In this document: in pieces, positions 1 through 11,774 of the stretch
How positions within the stretch are numbered: position 1 is the stretch's first letter
Layout of the letters: each line of letters opens with the position of its first letter
Assembly (NCBI RefSeq): GCF_037038585.1
Contig: NC_092522.1
Span: forward strand, 48,521,661-48,585,660
Source of the DNA: Patagioenas fasciata
Lineage: Eukaryota; Chordata; Aves; Columbiformes; Columbidae
Direction of reading: 5' to 3'
Length of the DNA: 64,000 nt
Made by a program: the position numbers and the translations under genes
Notes under the pieces: generated by a model
The model's database searches: none
The model's input: only the letters and a program-made list of their open reading frames with translations
Told to the model about the DNA's origin: nothing

Positions 1-968
1 AGGTGAGAAAAGGCTGGGTGGCAAGGCAGTTGTAGGGTTAGGAGGAATGCAGCTGGAAAGACCCCTCTTCTTCTCAGGAGAACTTCAGGGATTTTGAGAA
101 ACAAGCACATTTCTCATTAAGTGCCTTTGCACACTGGTTTTATTTATGCTGCAGCTATGTTTGCTGATGCATTTGCTATCTTGTCTGGCCACCTGCTTAA
201 TCTCAAACTATCAAATGTGGATTTGTGGCGATGTGGCAGCAGATAGATACTGTTGTTCCAGTAAATCTTTTTTACAGTGTTTGTCTTTGTTTATAGTGTG
301 AAGGAAGGGACTCTGAAGAAATCCAGAAAGCCAGAGATTCCAAAGACTTTGCAGATAACTCGTGGAATAGACTCACCACAGATCTGACTGAAGCCAGTGG
401 GTTACCCACTGTAGCTCCCACAGCAGCTTGTCTGGAGAGGTGCACCACAGACCGAGGTTTGTGCTGCTGAGCTGCTGGATGTCTGGGTTGGATCAGGAGG
501 GATGAAGAACAACAAGCACAGTACAGACAGTTTGTCCAGACTGTCTGCTCTGTTTCATTGAGACCTTTGTCATTAGATCAAAACCAGCTTGCTTATACGT
601 GATTTTTTTTACCTCTAAACCTTTTTAGAATCTGACTGGAGGTGTTCACTCATTGCCCTGCATGCACCATCTGTTACTTAGAGACGTATGCAAAAAAGAC
701 ATCAGTGAATAGATAAAGATATATAGATAGACAGCAAGAGCTGATTGCAATTGCTTTAGTGTGCTTTTTTTACTCTTCAGACATTTTTTTAAAAAAAAAA
801 TTTAAAAATGAGGTAAGTAAATCAAGCTCTGCAGGGGAACTGAAATCTTGCAATGGAAGCTAGTGGCAGCAGTCTTAACTCAAACAAAATGTGTTGTAAC
901 AACTCCCAGAGCAGCCAGAGACAACCAGAGCTGGAATGCTCTCCTCTTTGCACCTGAGTTCATTTCAG
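1..968. other. Noncoding or intronic stretch, nothing firm
   Basis: No repeat or RNA gene is recognised here. The window opens with AG followed by GTGAGA, which could be a plus-strand splice donor with its exon off the left edge. A frame from 297 (just after a TTTATAG acceptor-like site) stays open for 57 codons to a TGA at 468-470. It reads as a hydrophilic peptide starting CEGRDSEEIQK, but I see no good donor and do not recognise it. Confidence 0.3.
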
Positions 969-1134
969 ATAGATGACTCCAGCTCTTCAGTCATTCATGT
1001 AGCATGTCCCTGGGACCATCAGTACAGGAGATGGCAACATTCCATACCTGATCCTGCCCGTAACAGCCAAGAACCTGAGTACAAAACCAAGAAATCTTGT
1101 GGCTTGGAAATCGCAGTTCTTGAAAGATAAACCA
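969..1134 (+). CDS. Possible exon, unrecognised
   Basis: A good acceptor (pyrimidine-rich tract ending in TTCATTTCAG at 968) opens one frame only, which runs 54 codons to a TAA at 1131. The peptide starts IDDSSSSVIHVACPWDHQ and is hydrophilic. The other two frames stop within four codons. No strong donor follows; the best is a weak GTAACA near 1059. It could be an exon of the gene whose 3' end lies at 2918-3976, but this is not shown. A chance open frame is quite possible. Confidence 0.18.
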
Positions 1135-1262
1135 AATTTCTGGATAAGCTGCATACGATCTTAATTCTAGTTAGGATATGTACAGGGAGTTAACTTGTCT
1201 CTTTCAATATAGAAGTTGCAGTTGGTATGGGCAAAGCTAAAGGCATTGCTCTTCTCAATTAG

Positions 1263-1366
1263 AGGCAGAAACAGTTCATAGACACACTGGGATATTTCCA
1301 ACTAATGCCATGCAGACTGGCACACCCGTGAAGCAAACAGCTACGAGGATGTGTCCCAAAAGCAGG
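1263..1366 (+). CDS. Possible internal exon upstream of the 2918 exon
   Basis: It is bounded by an AATTAG acceptor with a modest pyrimidine tract and by a good donor (AGCAGG followed by GTAAGG). One frame is open throughout and reads AETVHRHTGIFPTNAM and onward. It ends on a complete codon, so it is phase-compatible with the next exon at 2918, which starts on a complete codon. The peptide is not recognised. A second frame starting upstream of 1351 is open to 1533, which weakens the case that openness is informative here. Confidence 0.2.
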
Positions 1367-2917
1367 GTAAGGTGTTAGGAGCTCCTCTGGCCAACACCAA
1401 CACAGGCACCTTTGCAGCAGATTGGCCACCCATGCTGCAAAGTGTGCCCCTTTTCAGCACATCCCAGCCACTCGTGGCGACTAACAAGCCTCTAGTGACT
1501 GCACAGACTGCACCTGCCAAGGGCACTGGATGATTTTGAAACAGCAGAAGGTGTTCAGAGGCCAAACACTGTTTCTAAGTCAGTTTGCTGCTTATAAGCA
1601 GGTCACACAAATTCCACCTCAACATGCCCTCCGTGTGAGAACGTAGAAGGTTCATTATAGAGAGATTAATGAGTGCTCTTTCAAGTTGCTGAACTTGTCT
1701 TAGTGTGTCCTCGAGTCTTCCACCTGTGCTTGCTGAGAGCAACCTCGAGGTATCCGACACTACCACCATCAGGCTATGTTTGTCATTCCCTAATGCAGCT
1801 GACACTGTGATACATTTTCTGCCAGGTGAAATTTAGAGGCACATTAACGTGCTTGACAGGAGCAGTGAGTCACAAATGGCTCCTGAGGAGAAATGTCCAC
1901 ATTGCGGAAAATGTTTCAGTGTTTTTTAGGCTTCAGTTTGATACATACACTAATTTACAGTCTCACAGATACAGCGTCCCCCAAAAAAAAACGAAGCATA
2001 AAAATGCATAACCTTTCTAGATACACAGCTGACTTTGCTGCCTGAATTTTCTAGACATTTCTGTCTTCTTTAAATAACCAAAACTGACTATGAGACTCAC
2101 TGTTCAAGTCCACTATTCTACTAATTTCAGAACTGGTCTGTGTCATGACAGTTGGTGGGGCACCTGCTCCAGACTCAAATCAAGAGTCAAGAAGAAGCAA
2201 CCATTCCCTGTCTGTACTTACAGATATACGCCTGTTGGTCCCATAGAGTTTCCTGTGCTGTTGGCGTTGGCAGTGGAGCTGTATGTGTTGCAGTCTAGCA
2301 CTGCCCAGGGGCCCAGCTTGGCAATTTGCTCTTAGCGGCCCTGCAGAGCAGGAGAGGAGAGGATGCAGCACCCCAGGGTCCTGGCTGTGGCACAGTGCAG
2401 GGATTCTTGCACTGTTTCTCATCGAGGACCAGCTCTTACCCAATTGCTGCACAAGTGAGGCATCACCACTCAGCTGATTTCTGGCAGGGTTCCCCAGAGA
2501 CAGACCACTTCCAGCCCGACCTGAGAGGGGCCTGGGAGTGATTTGAGCATAGCAGGCAGCTCAGGAAGAGCAACTGGTACTGGTTATCTCTGGTCATTTG
2601 CTTTAGAAAGAGGAATTATTCCTAGCTGGTGGTGATGATTATTGTCAGAGATGTTTGAAATTAGGGTTATTAGTACCGCTGGTATCTCTAACTTGAAAGT
2701 GACCATAGTTGGAAAGGAATCTTTCTGTCAAAATATTAGTTTTGCTCGTTCAGTTTCATCTTCTAGCTAGTAGCATAGCTGAGCCACATTAATCACTTCT
2801 TTCCTTCTCTTGCTCTCTCTCACTCTATGTACTTGTATGGCTCTCGTCGCACTCATATCTGAGCGCCTCTCCCTGAGGAATTTAAAAGTAAAAATAACTC
2901 TCTATCTCCTTTCCCAG
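1367..2917. other. Probable intron, no recognised element
   Basis: There is no CR1 or tandem repeat. Short open frames on both strands overlap each other and read as unrelated peptides. The last 150 bases become strongly pyrimidine-rich (CT runs from about 2795), ending in the acceptor used by the exon at 2918. Confidence 0.4.
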
Positions 2918-3035
2918 GCTGGAGAACTGTCTCCAGTTTACAGTTTCCTAAAAGAGCACAACACATACTTTACCCCAAAAGAGCTCTTTTCCTTGGCAGG
3001 ACTATGTGGTGCGAAAGTTACATCAATGGCTGAAG
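2918..3035 (+). CDS. Internal coding exon, penultimate exon of an unidentified gene
   Basis: This is one of the best exon candidates in the window. The acceptor is textbook (pyrimidine run ending CTCCTTTCCCAG), the donor is GAAG followed by GTAAAC, and the 118-nt exon is open in phase 0. It encodes 39 residues containing SPVYSFLKEHNTYFTPKE and then LFSLAGLCGAKVTSMAE. The exon leaves one base, which joins in frame to the exon at 3936. The sequence looks like an amphipathic helical segment with no catalytic motif or cysteine pattern. I do not recognise the protein family. The frame reads on without a stop for about 13 codons into the intron, so openness alone does not prove the donor. Confidence 0.55.
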
Positions 3036-3935
3036 GTAAACAGAATAGGGAGAAGATGTTACATACTCCTTTGTGATAGTGCTCATTTTGGCATTCCCCA
3101 AGCCAGCACTGGGAAGCTCTTGCCACTCAGGGATCTTGCACGGGGGAGAGTAGCAGGGGTGGGGCTAAGAGGCAGGAGATGAATGAGGTAGGAAATGGAG
3201 GCACAAAGCTTGTCTGCATGGGATGCCATGGACTCCGTTAACCAGCTGCCCAACCGCTGTGAGGGTTTCTGTAGGCAAGACGGAAAAGGCAGTTTTAAGG
3301 GACACAACAGGGCAGCCCTATTAACACTCCCACCTTGAACGGAAAAAATAGCACTGCAGAGGTTAGCAACTGCTATGTGCTTAACAAATTCCTAGAGCAT
3401 CAGTGCGGTGAAAGGCAAAGACAAAACAAGAAAATCCTGTTCCGGGTCCTGTCCTAGGAAGCCACAAAATCCTTTGACCTGAGTCTCATCCTAGAAATAC
3501 AGTAGGAATGTGATTTTTGCTACATTTATGTAGTCTTAAATTACACTTCAAAAGGTGCAAAGGAAATAGGTCTTTACCTGCAGTAGTGCACCTATTTAAT
3601 TCAAGTGCAAAATGTTTTGGGATGCATTAGTTAATGCTGTAGGCCACTATGAAGATGTAAAATGCTATGTATGTGCTAAGTACTATTATTATTAAAGCTG
3701 AGTTGAATAATGTAGTAAAGATGCTGCAGAGTAATTAAAAATAAACTGAATTTCTTCCAGTTGTTTGGGGGGAAGGAGCAAAAAAGATTAATGTCTCTTA
3801 TAAAGAATTAGCAAATCGTTAACTGCACTTGCTGTAGGGAGATAAGTGTTTGTTTCCTGACAAAAGACCTTTTCCTAGACGGTCCCATCCATTAGATACT
3901 TCCAATTAAATTGAACAACATGTTTATTTTTACAG
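3036..3935 (+). other. Last intron of the unidentified plus-strand gene
   Basis: A 900-bp interval from the GTAAAC donor to a TTTATTTTTACAG acceptor. It holds no recognised repeat. It is AT-rich in its second half. Confidence 0.45.
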
Positions 3936-3976
3936 ATGCTTTATTGCTAGATACCGATGCCAACAATTTATATTAA
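3936..3976 (+). CDS. Terminal coding exon with stop
   Basis: The acceptor TGTTTATTTTTACAG is strong. Joining the single G left by the exon at 2918-3035 gives a GAT codon and then the residues ALLLDTDANNLY, followed by TAA at 3974-3976. With the previous exon this forms the last 52 residues of a protein ending in an acidic, asparagine-rich tail. The phase match is the main support. No family is recognised. Without the junction, the exon alone is too short to be convincing. Confidence 0.5.
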
Positions 3977-5300
3977 AACAACTGCAAATCCTAAATCCTT
4001 GAAAGTAGGGCCACTATAAAGGAAGGTATTTGGCAACAAAGCCCACCTGATAGGTTCTTGGGCAGGAAGCTCAGGAAGCATTCCCAGCTACACTGCAGGA
4101 ATCCAGGAAGGGATGCAGGCCTTGATACGCATCTCATGTATGATCCCACATATCTCAAAATTACAAGCTTCCATTGGTATCAGTAGTATATACAGGGGGC
4201 AGAAATATGAGAAAAAGTTAACATATATAGCCAGTATTCTGTACTAACAATGACACATGCTTCAGAGAATGCTGCAAAAAACTGTTGGTCAGGTGTTTGA
4301 AACAGTATTTTCAGAGTGGCTGAAGAGACATGACTTGGATTTTCAGATGCTCCTTGGTGTCCAGCTCCACTCAGTGCAGCAAGCAGTGAGAAATTAACCA
4401 AACAGTTAACAAATGCTTTTGATCAGTCATGTACAAAAAGGGCCAAAGAACCTTCGAGTACTTGTTTAGAGCAAAACATAGCTGGGCTATTACACACTAT
4501 TCTGTCTGTAACATAAAGTCCTTTTTAGAAAAATATGTGCCCTTGTGTATACTTCTACTTGCTGAGAGAAAGCTTACAACACATGGAAGAAGAATTTTCC
4601 TTAGGCTTCTCTGGTATGTAAATGCCTGTAAGTGGCAACATGCATTGTTGATAAGGCAGCCAAATCCCCAGGTGATTCAAATTTGAAGGAAGTTTCTGAG
4701 CCAACTGATGTGTATACCAGTGTATCTGAAATCAAATACCTTATCCTGGAGAGCTTTGCAATGTATCTCTTTTGGGGAAGGCAGGGTGGCCCCCACATTG
4801 TTCTCTGAGAGTTCAGAGCAAACTCGCTGAAATTGAATTAAGCGTTTGAAAGCAATCTTTAGCCTGTTATAGCTGAGTGGTTGAACTCTGTGTGAGGTTA
4901 CATACAGAAAGAAGTTATTTTGCATTAGCAGAGTAGATTAGATTTTCATATTTTATGCTTTGTTGTGACCTTGACTACGCATAAAATAACAGCCAGGTAA
5001 GACCTCTTCAGGGCTTGCTCCTTGGGGAAGAAATGAAAAGAAATGTGTGATAAAACTCTTGATTCCACCATTATCTGGGAGAAGACCCTCAGAACCAGCA
5101 CTCCTCCACTCCCACATGTTGTGGCTGGGGGCCAGAGCTCTCTTAAGCCCTTTCCTTGCTTAGATCGCTTATAAAATCAGCATAACACTGCACATTTTCA
5201 GAGTAGACTTAAGCCTTAATTAATGCTGGTCCTTGATAAAATGACTTTTTGCTATTTCCTACTGAACTGGCTTGATGCAATAAACAAGAGATATACATTT
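3977..5300 (+). other. Probable 3' untranslated region
   Basis: Follows the stop at 3976. No AATAAA occurs until 5279-5284, giving a trailer of about 1.3 kb if that signal is used. A second AATAAA at about 5815 is an alternative. Several short overlapping open frames on both strands (4180-4925) are taken to be chance. Confidence 0.35.
5279..5284 (+). promoter_or_regulatory. Candidate polyadenylation signal AATAAA
   Basis: First canonical AATAAA downstream of the stop codon at 3976. A TG-rich stretch follows within about 40 bases (ttgagtaagggataatctgt), as expected of a downstream element. The next candidate is at 5815-5820. Confidence 0.35.
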
Positions 5301-6886
5301 GAGTAAGGGATAATCTGTACATTTTCCTCAGGAATTGTTTACAAAAAAGCCTTAGCACTTTACTGCTCCAGCAAACAAAGCAGAGCTGCCTCAGAGTGTA
5401 AGGGCAGCTAGACTGACGTGAAATTGTCAGTATACCTGTTCCTCAACAGCAACTTTTACTGAGGCTCTTAGTGCCGTGCATATCTCTACCAGAACTTCAT
5501 CCATCTGCCAGCTCCAGCCCTGCTCTGGGTAACCCAGACCAGGGAAGGAAGCCCTGGAAGCTGGCTCAGGCACCAGCTCTAGTAGTGGGATTTCTCTTTG
5601 CACCGCACCATCAGTAATTGCCTTTTTTTCATACATCTTCATGTTGCAAGTATTTCATGCACCTCATCCTACAACCAATAATGAAGCCAGCATTCCCACT
5701 GAGATCAAAAATAATTTTACTTTAGCAAGAGTGCATGTTTGTCTAGTATTTCTGTGTATGAGTGTTCCTTAAATGTATTACAATTTGTGTTAGATTTAAG
5801 CATGCTTGCTAGTTAATAAAAACTGACTCCCCCAAATCATATACTGCTTTAGTTCAGGAATGCTCTGGTGCCATTAGCTGGTGAGAGACTTGGCTGACAT
5901 CCAGTGTTTCTCATTTTGGAAAATCTCTGGAAAAAAACACACTATTTAAAGTGAAGTTGACTGAACTGCTTCAGTACCTTTCATTGGACATTCAAGGTGG
6001 GGTTCATCTCACCTAGCGTTAAATAATGAAGAGATACAGGATTCACTAAGCTAAGAGACTAAGGCAGATCAAGAGCCTGTGAGGCTTGTGTCCCTCCATT
6101 GACAACAGAAAAAACCTAAATGACTAACTCAGATTGGGGTATCTGGTTTTTAGACAGCTTAAGTTACCATACTCAGGATATAAGAAAAGTACTGTGTGGT
6201 TTTGCAGTCAGTTAATATCAGTCTAAACCCCTGCTAGCTGGAGGGAACCTGCCATCTCTCACTCCCTACCCTGACTGTTCCTTCCCCAAAATGGAGAAGA
6301 GGAATCTTTCTTCCTTCCCCACTGCCCTCCCCTCCACCCCCTTTTTTACCTTTATTCTCTTCTTGTAAGATTACCTTAAAGGTACCTGATCTGTCTGGAT
6401 ATACAGCCCCCCCAAAAGCTACTGGCAGCACTAAGGGCAGTGGCAAGATGAATACAGGCCTGTTTAAGTCTGTCATGAAACTGCATAATCTGTTTGAAGT
6501 AAAGTTTCGTTTTGCCTAAAGCTTGTTTATGCAGGAAATTTTATTAGTCCCATTGATAAAACATGTAGAGTCAAATAATATATTTTACATCAAACTGGAC
6601 TTTTTGCATGAGCATTCTTGTTCAGGAATAATAGTGGTAGTTTTTGACTTAAATTAATTCTAAACCATCATTGACTAAACGGAAGGATTAAAAAGGAAGA
6701 GAGAAAAAAAAAGTAAGCACCACAAATAAAACACGTTCTTCTTTCCAAATAAATAAATTAAAATCAGGAATTATTCCAGTAAAACTAAATCAGTTTGAAT
6801 TCATGCCTTTGTTTATGCTACTGTAAGTTTTCCATGTAGACAAACCCATATAGGGAAGTTACATTTTGCATTATGATGAGGTTACA
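5301..6886. other. Intergenic, no feature supported
   Basis: I recognise no repeat and no convincing exon pair. A minus-strand frame at 5427-5642 ends at a donor-like CAG followed by GTATAC and reads as a plausible peptide, but no acceptor in phase is evident. Confidence 0.4.
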
Positions 6887-6967
6887 ATGTGCTAATCCCC
6901 TTGGACTGAAGCAATTATCACCTGCCTGCTAGGTGTTAAATGCAACATTACAAGGGGATTATTTTCT
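6887..6967. other. Long imperfect inverted repeat (hairpin), pre-miRNA-like or palindromic repeat remnant
   Basis: The bases are symmetric about 6927. Outer arms taatccccttg (6893-6903) and caaggggatta (6951-6961) pair perfectly over 11 bp. Inner arms cacct (6919-6923) and aggtg (6931-6935) share exactly the same centre. Between them, most positions also pair without any bulge: 25 of 32 positions are Watson-Crick and one is G-T, leaving a loop of about five bases. The length and shape resemble a microRNA precursor or an ancient palindromic transposon (MITE or conserved hairpin repeat). The arms also carry TAATCC, the K50-homeodomain core, and CACCTG, an E-box. I cannot tell which reading is right. 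Confidence 0.5.
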
Positions 6968-9900
6968 CTTTTGTTCTGACTGAGGCCTGGTCTACCTTCA
7001 ATTCACACTGGTTAGACTAATTCAGGAGGGAGTTCGCGTTTTGCCTCCTCTGCATCAGTTACGTATTGCACTAATAAAACTGGACTCAACGACAATTCCC
7101 TTGATATGATGTAATTCGAAGTAGTAAAACGATCATTTCTGTGCTACCTGGCCATTCACCATTATTCTCTAGCCTCAGTTATTTGATTTTATTTGTAGCA
7201 CACCTTTTATATTTGTGCATTTCCACAGCCTTGCATTGAAGCACAGCTAAATGTAAGTGAAGCGAGTTTGGAACATTTTCAGTCCCTGGAATGACACATG
7301 GCAAATATAGGTGCCACAAGAAGTAGGTCAGCAATTGGCCTTTTCTTTCCCTTCTCACTCAGTGCAATAAAATAGTTCCAGGGGACAGCTGGCTGTCGGA
7401 GATGTAGTCCTTTTAGCAAGCTATAAACATCTAGCCATTCGTAGAGCAATTCCAGCTTCCATGTCAGTCTTCACAGCAGTAATGAAAGGTTGCTGCCTTG
7501 ATTCCTGGGTGAGTTCCAGTCACATTATTACAGTTTACACATCTCAGTTTCCTTATAACTTATTTCTATGAAGTACTGATCACAAACCTTTTGTGTAGAC
7601 ATGCATCCAGTTTAGAGGCATTTGTCTACTACTTCAGAGCAGACTGATTTAGTGATGGTTGAGTGATCTGTACCCATGCACACATCATACACAAACACAC
7701 ATCAGTCCTCATCTACAGTTTCACTGAACACAGACAAGGAGAGAAATACCCACTCTGGTGCATGCCTCAGATCTATCCTGATCTGGCAGTTTGCCACTTA
7801 CTTCAAAGCTGGAAGATATTTTTTGGCATGAGCCATTACTCACCATTCTGCTGGTTGTGTTTGTAATGCTGCCAGGCACACCTCGGACCCACTGCTCTGG
7901 GACATGTCCTCCTACCTTCCCCTCCACACTTCATCATGAGTTGCAGGACAGAGAGTATTTCTGTGGCCAGGCACAGTTGTGTTCGACTTGCCTAATATTT
8001 GGAGCACATTGTCTTATTTGGATGAAAGATACCATATAGTACCAACGTCCATATCATTTGTTGGTTGTAATGTAACCAAAGACTCCTAGAAGGCCAATTA
8101 TACCATTCCTATTGTTTCAGCCACTTGGAAAAATTTATGCAAATTTTCTCAAATAAAAATATAATTTATTGTGGCTGTGTAAATGCTTTTCATGAGTCTG
8201 TGTCCTGCTGACACTGCCAAGAAGAAAGTTAATGACAGAAATCTTTGTAAAGCCATCTTGAAACCCACTTCATCTTCTTCTTACTGGTAAGCTCAGTTCC
8301 AAACTTAGTGCAATCAGTGTAAGACCAGCACATTTAAAAACAGTATGTGACATCAGTTAAGGTAGTACTCAGTGTTTACCTCACACATTCCTACCAATTT
8401 CATAGTGAGCATAACCCAGGTGCGTTTTTCCCTGTTGGATAAACAGTGTGGCAAAACTCACTAAGACTTTCTGATACCACTGCTCTACGTGGTGACACAA
8501 AGCAAAGCCCAACCCAAATTAGAAAGAGGATTAAGATGTGTTTGCAGTTGGTTTGTACCATAGGAGTATTGCAAACGTCCTGCAGTGGCTTAGCTACCAT
8601 TCTTAGTTGTGGCACAACAAAACTGAATACATACAGAACTCCAGGCAAGTTCCAATGCCTGTGAAGCCCAGGCAGGTGCAGGGCCCTTTGAAGGGAATGC
8701 AGACAACGTGTTGGATAGGTGGTGTCACTCTTAGTAAAGGGTTAAAAGAAGAAAGATAAGGGACTCTGGCTGAACTCTCTCAGTCATCTCCTTCCAGTGT
8801 AGCAGCATCACGAAATAAGGCAAAGAGTGTGGCGAGGAGTGGATGTCGTCACAGTAAGTGTTTATGGTAGGTGTCTGTGAGCATGTAGTAGAAAAACAGG
8901 CTCCATGTCCTGCTTTGCTGGTGGCAGAGTCGGGGGGAGACACTGATGCTGCTGCCTCTATGGAGGAGAAGGTGGGAAGTGGGGAGAGAAGCTGTTAGCA
9001 CTGAAAAGAGAAGGGTTACTCAGTCATCTTTGCAAGCCCCGAAATTCTTGTGATGGAAGTTGTTCAGCCTCTCCTTCCTAGGAGGGCACAAGTACTCCAT
9101 ATTCTGCCCCTGAGGAGAAACAGGAGCCACCTCTGGCCCATGGTGAAGAGCAAAGGAGAATGTTCCACCTAAACTAGCCGTTGACTGAGCTGGTCAGTGA
9201 AGGCATGTGGCAACATACAACTGAGAACTGGCAACCCATTTAGATGACTCCTCCACTTGCATACTTCACTGTCACTACTTACTAAGCTTGTTTAGGAACT
9301 AAGCAGCTGCAGGTTTCTTGCTTACAAAATAAGAAGGAATAATTATTATTTTTTCCACAACTGGTTACTTGAGTCACATCTGGTCTAAATCTAGTAGGAA
9401 GCCAAAACTGGAACTGTCAGCACTGCTGAAGGATATTTTCTTCTGCTGATTAACGATGGCAAATGTAACCCTGATGGGATCCCTGCCTTTTGTCTCAGAA
9501 TAAACCCCAGAGCTCTATATATTGTGTGTGGCTTCCCCAAAGTTCTGCCCACTTGTGCCACATTAATGAGGAATACATTAGAGATGTTCTTTGTCAACAA
9601 AGAACTTACAAAATCTTTAACTCCAATAAATGAGAGGGTAGGGAGGGGGAAAGCTGTAGAGCCAGCTGTGATGGAGGTGGGAGGAAACAGCAACTCTAAG
9701 TGATTCACACCCCACTAGTTCATATCTTTGCTGGTTTTCCTTCTGCCTGCACTACCTGTGACACCAGACTGGCTCCTATTGCTCCTGCCAGGAAGAGAAG
9801 GCAAGAGTGTACAAGGCAGTGACTGTTGCTGAGACAGCCCTTTTAACAAGGCCAGTCATTGTCCCCATCGTACCTACTGCCTCAGTGGCAGGAAGAGCAA

Positions 9901-11448
9901 TAAGGCTGGTTTTACGGATCTGTACATGACTGGGGAGTCTTTGAACAGTGCTCACTCTGCTCCATCCCTGTGTTTGCCTCTTCCTTCAGCCATGTCTTAG
10001 AGATGCTCCTAGATTCAATGGAGAACATTACTGGAGAAAATTATTCTGACTATGGGCATCAGAAGTGCTTTTCCCTCTGGTTGAGAAAAAGGCAGACTAT
10101 TAGCATACTTCTCTGCTAGCAGTCCCTTCAAATGGCTGGAATTCTTGGCCAAACATCAATGAATCCATGTCAGTCTGCACATGACATGATCTTCCCAAAG
10201 GCTGTAATTTTTGAAATGGTTTTGGTTGCCTCTGAATGCCTGGCTTGTGGCATGCATGCTCTGAATTGCAGTGACGAGCTTTAACTTCAGTTCTTGTGAA
10301 CTTCATGCAGACTTGTGAGCCTCCAGCACTACTCAGAGACAGGCCAGCTTCCTACAATTGGGACTGCACAGATGACAATACCCCAAAGGAAGGAGTAGGC
10401 ATTCATGGAAATGTGACTTAAGTGTGCAATAAGTCTCTGTCCAGGCATGTCAGAACAATGTTGCAGAAATCCTTGAATGCACAGGTTCTGCCTTGGCATG
10501 GAGTCTCAGTCACTGAGTGCTGATCATCAGCTCATACCAAAGGTATTTGAACCTCAAAAGATTATTTATTGTTCAGGGAAAACTTGTTCTTGCCCCTTTT
10601 TCTTTAAAACTTGTAATGATTCAGTGTTCTGTAACGGTAAACCTCCATCTTTTCAGGGTCATAAACTCTCTGTGCTGCTGCAATAATGTTGAAAGAAGCA
10701 GTTTTCTCTGCTCATGTCATGTCTTGTGCACTTAGGACTGGGTGAGGTGGTTTGCAGTTGGATAGCAAGGTAAATGATACAGCACTAAAACAAGGAGATC
10801 GCATTTAGCCATTGATGTAGGATATGATCTGTTTTCAGATTGAAAATGCCTTTTTTTCTTTTTTTCTTCAATACTGGCCGTTACAAGACAAAGTACACTG
10901 GGGCAGAAACATAATTGCAATTCATACAAATGTCTACGGTGATGAAATTCCCTCCGGTCAGACAGCAAAGAAGAAAGATGAAATCCTAAGCTGCAGGTAT
11001 CCCCAAATTGCATGAACAACTGGTTTGCATTAAATTTCAAAGGCCTATCACATGGCAGTAGGCTTGAATTCAGATCTTTCTTCTTATGTTGTTATTCTTC
11101 CAACCAACCAAATCCCTGCATCTAAGAGCCCTTTAGCAAGAAGACAGCCCCTAGCCATGGGGACACAGATAGCCTGTAAGGACCCAATTTCTCAGCAGTA
11201 TTGGCTCTTCTGCAGTTGTCACAGCAGTGATGTCATGGACCCTCTCCAATTTTTGCCACAGGAACTGGAAGCTCAGTTGTGGTGGCCAGCTTTGACCTTT
11301 TCATGCGCTGGTTCAACTGTGTCTGTTCTGTACCATTGCACACCATTTGGATCTGCTTTAAGATTTAAGGCCCAGAAGCCCAGAGAATGAATGGGGAAAT
11401 AGCAAGAGATACAGCATTGTTATCATCTTCTGCACTTCTGTCAAGAAC
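6968..11448. other. Noncoding stretch, nothing firmly supported
   Basis: No transposon is recognised. A perfect octamer ATGCAAAT lies at 8137-8144, about 20 bases after an ATTGT. A possible exon at 10888-10996 (acceptor ttacaag, weak donor GTATCC) is open in one frame, but its splice sites are mediocre. Open frames at 9391-9708 (minus), 10732-11040 (minus) and 11052-11390 (plus) overlap or oppose other frames and are not recognised. Confidence 0.35.
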
Positions 11449-11506
11449 GGTTGGGCCAGATGATCTTTGTGATCCCTTCCAACCTGGTATTCTATTATTC
11501 TATGAT
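11449..11506 (+). mobile_element. CR1 LINE, extreme 3' tail fragment
   Basis: The sequence ggttgggccagatgatcttt followed by gatcccttccaacctggtattctat and a repeated ATTCTATGAT-like end matches the conserved CR1 3' terminus. Only about 58 bases are present, consistent with heavy 5' truncation. The plus orientation follows from the tail octamer being at the right-hand end. Confidence 0.8.
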
Positions 11507-11674
11507 CCCCCAGGAACTGCAGGGTTTGGGAGTGCTCCTCTTCAGACATGCCTGGAGGTTTTCTTTTGTGCCTGCTTTCCAAGAGGTCCTTCTTCCTGGA
11601 GATCCCTGAGAAAGCAGATCCTGGAGAGGTCAACAAAGCTTCTGTGATCCTGAGCTGCCTTCTCTTCCTGAAAG

Positions 11675-11774
11675 GACTGTGTTCCAAAGCAGGATATCCA
11701 TGCCATGACCGTTGCTCTCTGTGACACCAAACTTTGGCTGAAGAATGTTGTCATGCATTACGTGTTAACTCCAG
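11675..11774 (+). CDS. Possible internal exon, unrecognised
   Basis: The acceptor is pyrimidine-rich (ctgccttctcttcctgaaag) and the donor strong (ACTCCAG followed by GTAAGC). The 100-nt interval is open in phase 0 and reads DCVPKQDIHAMTVALCDTKL, then WLKNVVMHYVLTP. The frame is closed immediately upstream of the acceptor by TGA. The interval sits 170 bases after the CR1 tail. The peptide is not recognised and has no partner exon that I can link to it. Confidence 0.28.

Noticed and set aside
1..8. AG followed by GTGAGA at the window edge as a splice donor
   Set aside because: Only two exon bases would be visible, so it cannot be assessed.
1341..1565. Overlapping plus and minus open frames with protein-like composition
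   Set aside because: Opposed frames in a GC-richer segment; stop depletion alone explains both.
10888..10996. Open interval with acceptor ttacaag and donor GTATCC
   Set aside because: Donor is weak, the acceptor is not preceded by a tight pyrimidine tract, and its phase does not fit the 11675 candidate.
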